This document shows positions 4,668 through 5,114 of a stretch of DNA of 5,114 nucleotides, one piece after another (positions within the stretch are counted from its first letter, which is position 1; the number at the start of each line of letters is the position of its first letter). The notes below the pieces were generated by a model. The model saw only the letters and a list, made by a program, of their open reading frames with translations. It did not search any database and was not told the DNA's origin. The stretch is from Ruminococcus sp. (GTDB lineage Bacteria; Bacillota; Clostridia; Oscillospirales; Acutalibacteraceae): assembly GCA_017380355.1 (NCBI GenBank), contig JAFOED010000082.1:1-5114 (forward strand). The letters run 5' to 3'. A program made the position numbers and the translations under genes.

Positions 4668-5114
4668 ATGGAACTGACTCTCAATAGCGCCGTGATGGGC
4701 GTGGAGCTTTCCGGTATCCGCCGTTTCACCTTCCTGGTGCGCGGCACTCCCGGTGCCTGTGCATTGACCATCGGCGAACCGGATCTGAATACGCCGGATA
4801 TTGTAAAGGAGGCCGCCAAGGCCGCCCTGGACGCCAATGACACTCATTATCCTCCTGGAAACGGCTACGATTACATGCTCCAGGCAGTCTCCAAATATGA
4901 GGCGGAGCACCATGATCTGCACTATTCTCCCGATGAGATCATTATGACCGTCGGCGCCACGGAAAGCCTGTACATCGCCTTTTCCACCATTCTTAACCCC
5001 GGCGACGAGGTCATCATCCCCACGCCTGCTTTCGGCCTGTATCAGTCCATCGTGAAGCTGCTGCGGGGCGTGCCTGTCAGCCTCCCCACGGAGAAGAACC
5101 GTTTCCAGATCGAC
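4668..5114 (+). CDS. Class I/II PLP-dependent aminotransferase, N-terminal part
   Basis: The first 149 codons of a fold-type I aminotransferase (aspartate aminotransferase-like) run off the window; full-length members are about 390-400 residues. Visible family marks are LTIGEPDLNTPDIVKEAA (33-50), where GEPD lies in the substrate-binding entry; the HYPPGNGYDYMLQAV region (60-74), corresponding to the usual HYTPNAG..ELR segment but with an unusual GNGYDYM; VGATESLYIAFSTILNPGDEVIIPTPAFGLY (95-125), holding the PLP phosphate contact loop; and the start of the large domain. The PLP lysine and substrate arginine are beyond the window, so substrate specificity cannot be judged. Composition is about 58-60% G+C, matching the trmO fragment. 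It has its own strong promoter, leader dyad and ribosome site, so it is probably regulated separately from trmO. Confidence 0.92.
   Translation, partial: MELTLNSAVMGVELSGIRRFTFLVRGTPGACALTIGEPDLNTPDIVKEAAKAALDANDTHYPPGNGYDYMLQAVSKYEAEHHDLHYSPDEIIMTVGATESLYIAFSTILNPGDEVIIPTPAFGLYQSIVKLLRGVPVSLPTEKNRFQID

Noticed and set aside
4288..4922. Minus-strand frames in the GC-rich part
   Set aside because: They are shadows of TrmO and the aminotransferase, typical of GC-rich DNA with few stop codons; none has family features.
1..5114. tRNA, rRNA, CRISPR array, transposase or phage genes
   Set aside because: No cloverleaf-like segments, regularly spaced repeats or mobile-element proteins were seen on either strand.

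Overview
The window joins two unlike pieces of DNA. Positions 1 to about 4310 are AT-leaning (roughly 30-50% G+C by eye, gene by gene) with Gram-positive, Clostridia-type gene content: HPr kinase/phosphorylase, a DUF421/DUF4363 pair, separate secD and secF genes, and Shine-Dalgarno sites of the GGAGG and GGTGAT kinds. From about 4312 to the end the DNA is roughly 60-65% G+C and encodes a TrmO C-terminus and the start of an aminotransferase, resembling a higher-GC Oscillospiraceae-like Firmicute (inference). At the joint (about 4306-4316) two unrelated genes on opposite strands, secD and trmO, are both cut mid-gene. An assembly or cloning chimera is therefore the leading explanation, with a real rearrangement second.

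Left part, minus strand: hprK (1076-2041), a PHP-domain metal hydrolase (349-1071) and murB (1-338, cut by the window edge) form a tight operon with gaps of 4 and 10 bases. A candidate promoter lies upstream of hprK at 2096-2124. This resembles the Firmicutes hprK/murB neighbourhood that links carbon-status control to peptidoglycan precursor synthesis.

Middle: a divergent intergenic region of about 190 bases (2042-2233) carries a 20-bp near-palindrome over the hprK -35 element and three copies of TGCATATTTTT in two orientations. It separates hprK from a plus-strand pair, a DUF421 membrane protein (2234-2683) and a small DUF4363 membrane-anchored protein (2689-3069). That pair converges on secF (3082-4023, minus), which overlaps the 3' end of secD (4020 to about 4310) by 4 bases. 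At the convergent junction, a strong intrinsic terminator for secDF lies inside the DUF4363 coding sequence, and a weaker AT hairpin spans both stop codons.

Right part, plus strand: the last 88 codons of trmO, then an 89-base gap holding a near-consensus sigma-70-type promoter, a 22-bp dyad in the leader and an AAGGAG ribosome site, then the first 149 codons of a class I/II PLP-dependent aminotransferase that runs off the window.

No RNA genes, CRISPR arrays, insertion sequences or attachment sites were seen. I did not find a clearly new system. The most unusual items are the double-gene breakpoint, the interlocked convergent terminators, the unlabelled dyads near promoters, and the uncharacterised DUF421-DUF4363 pair.
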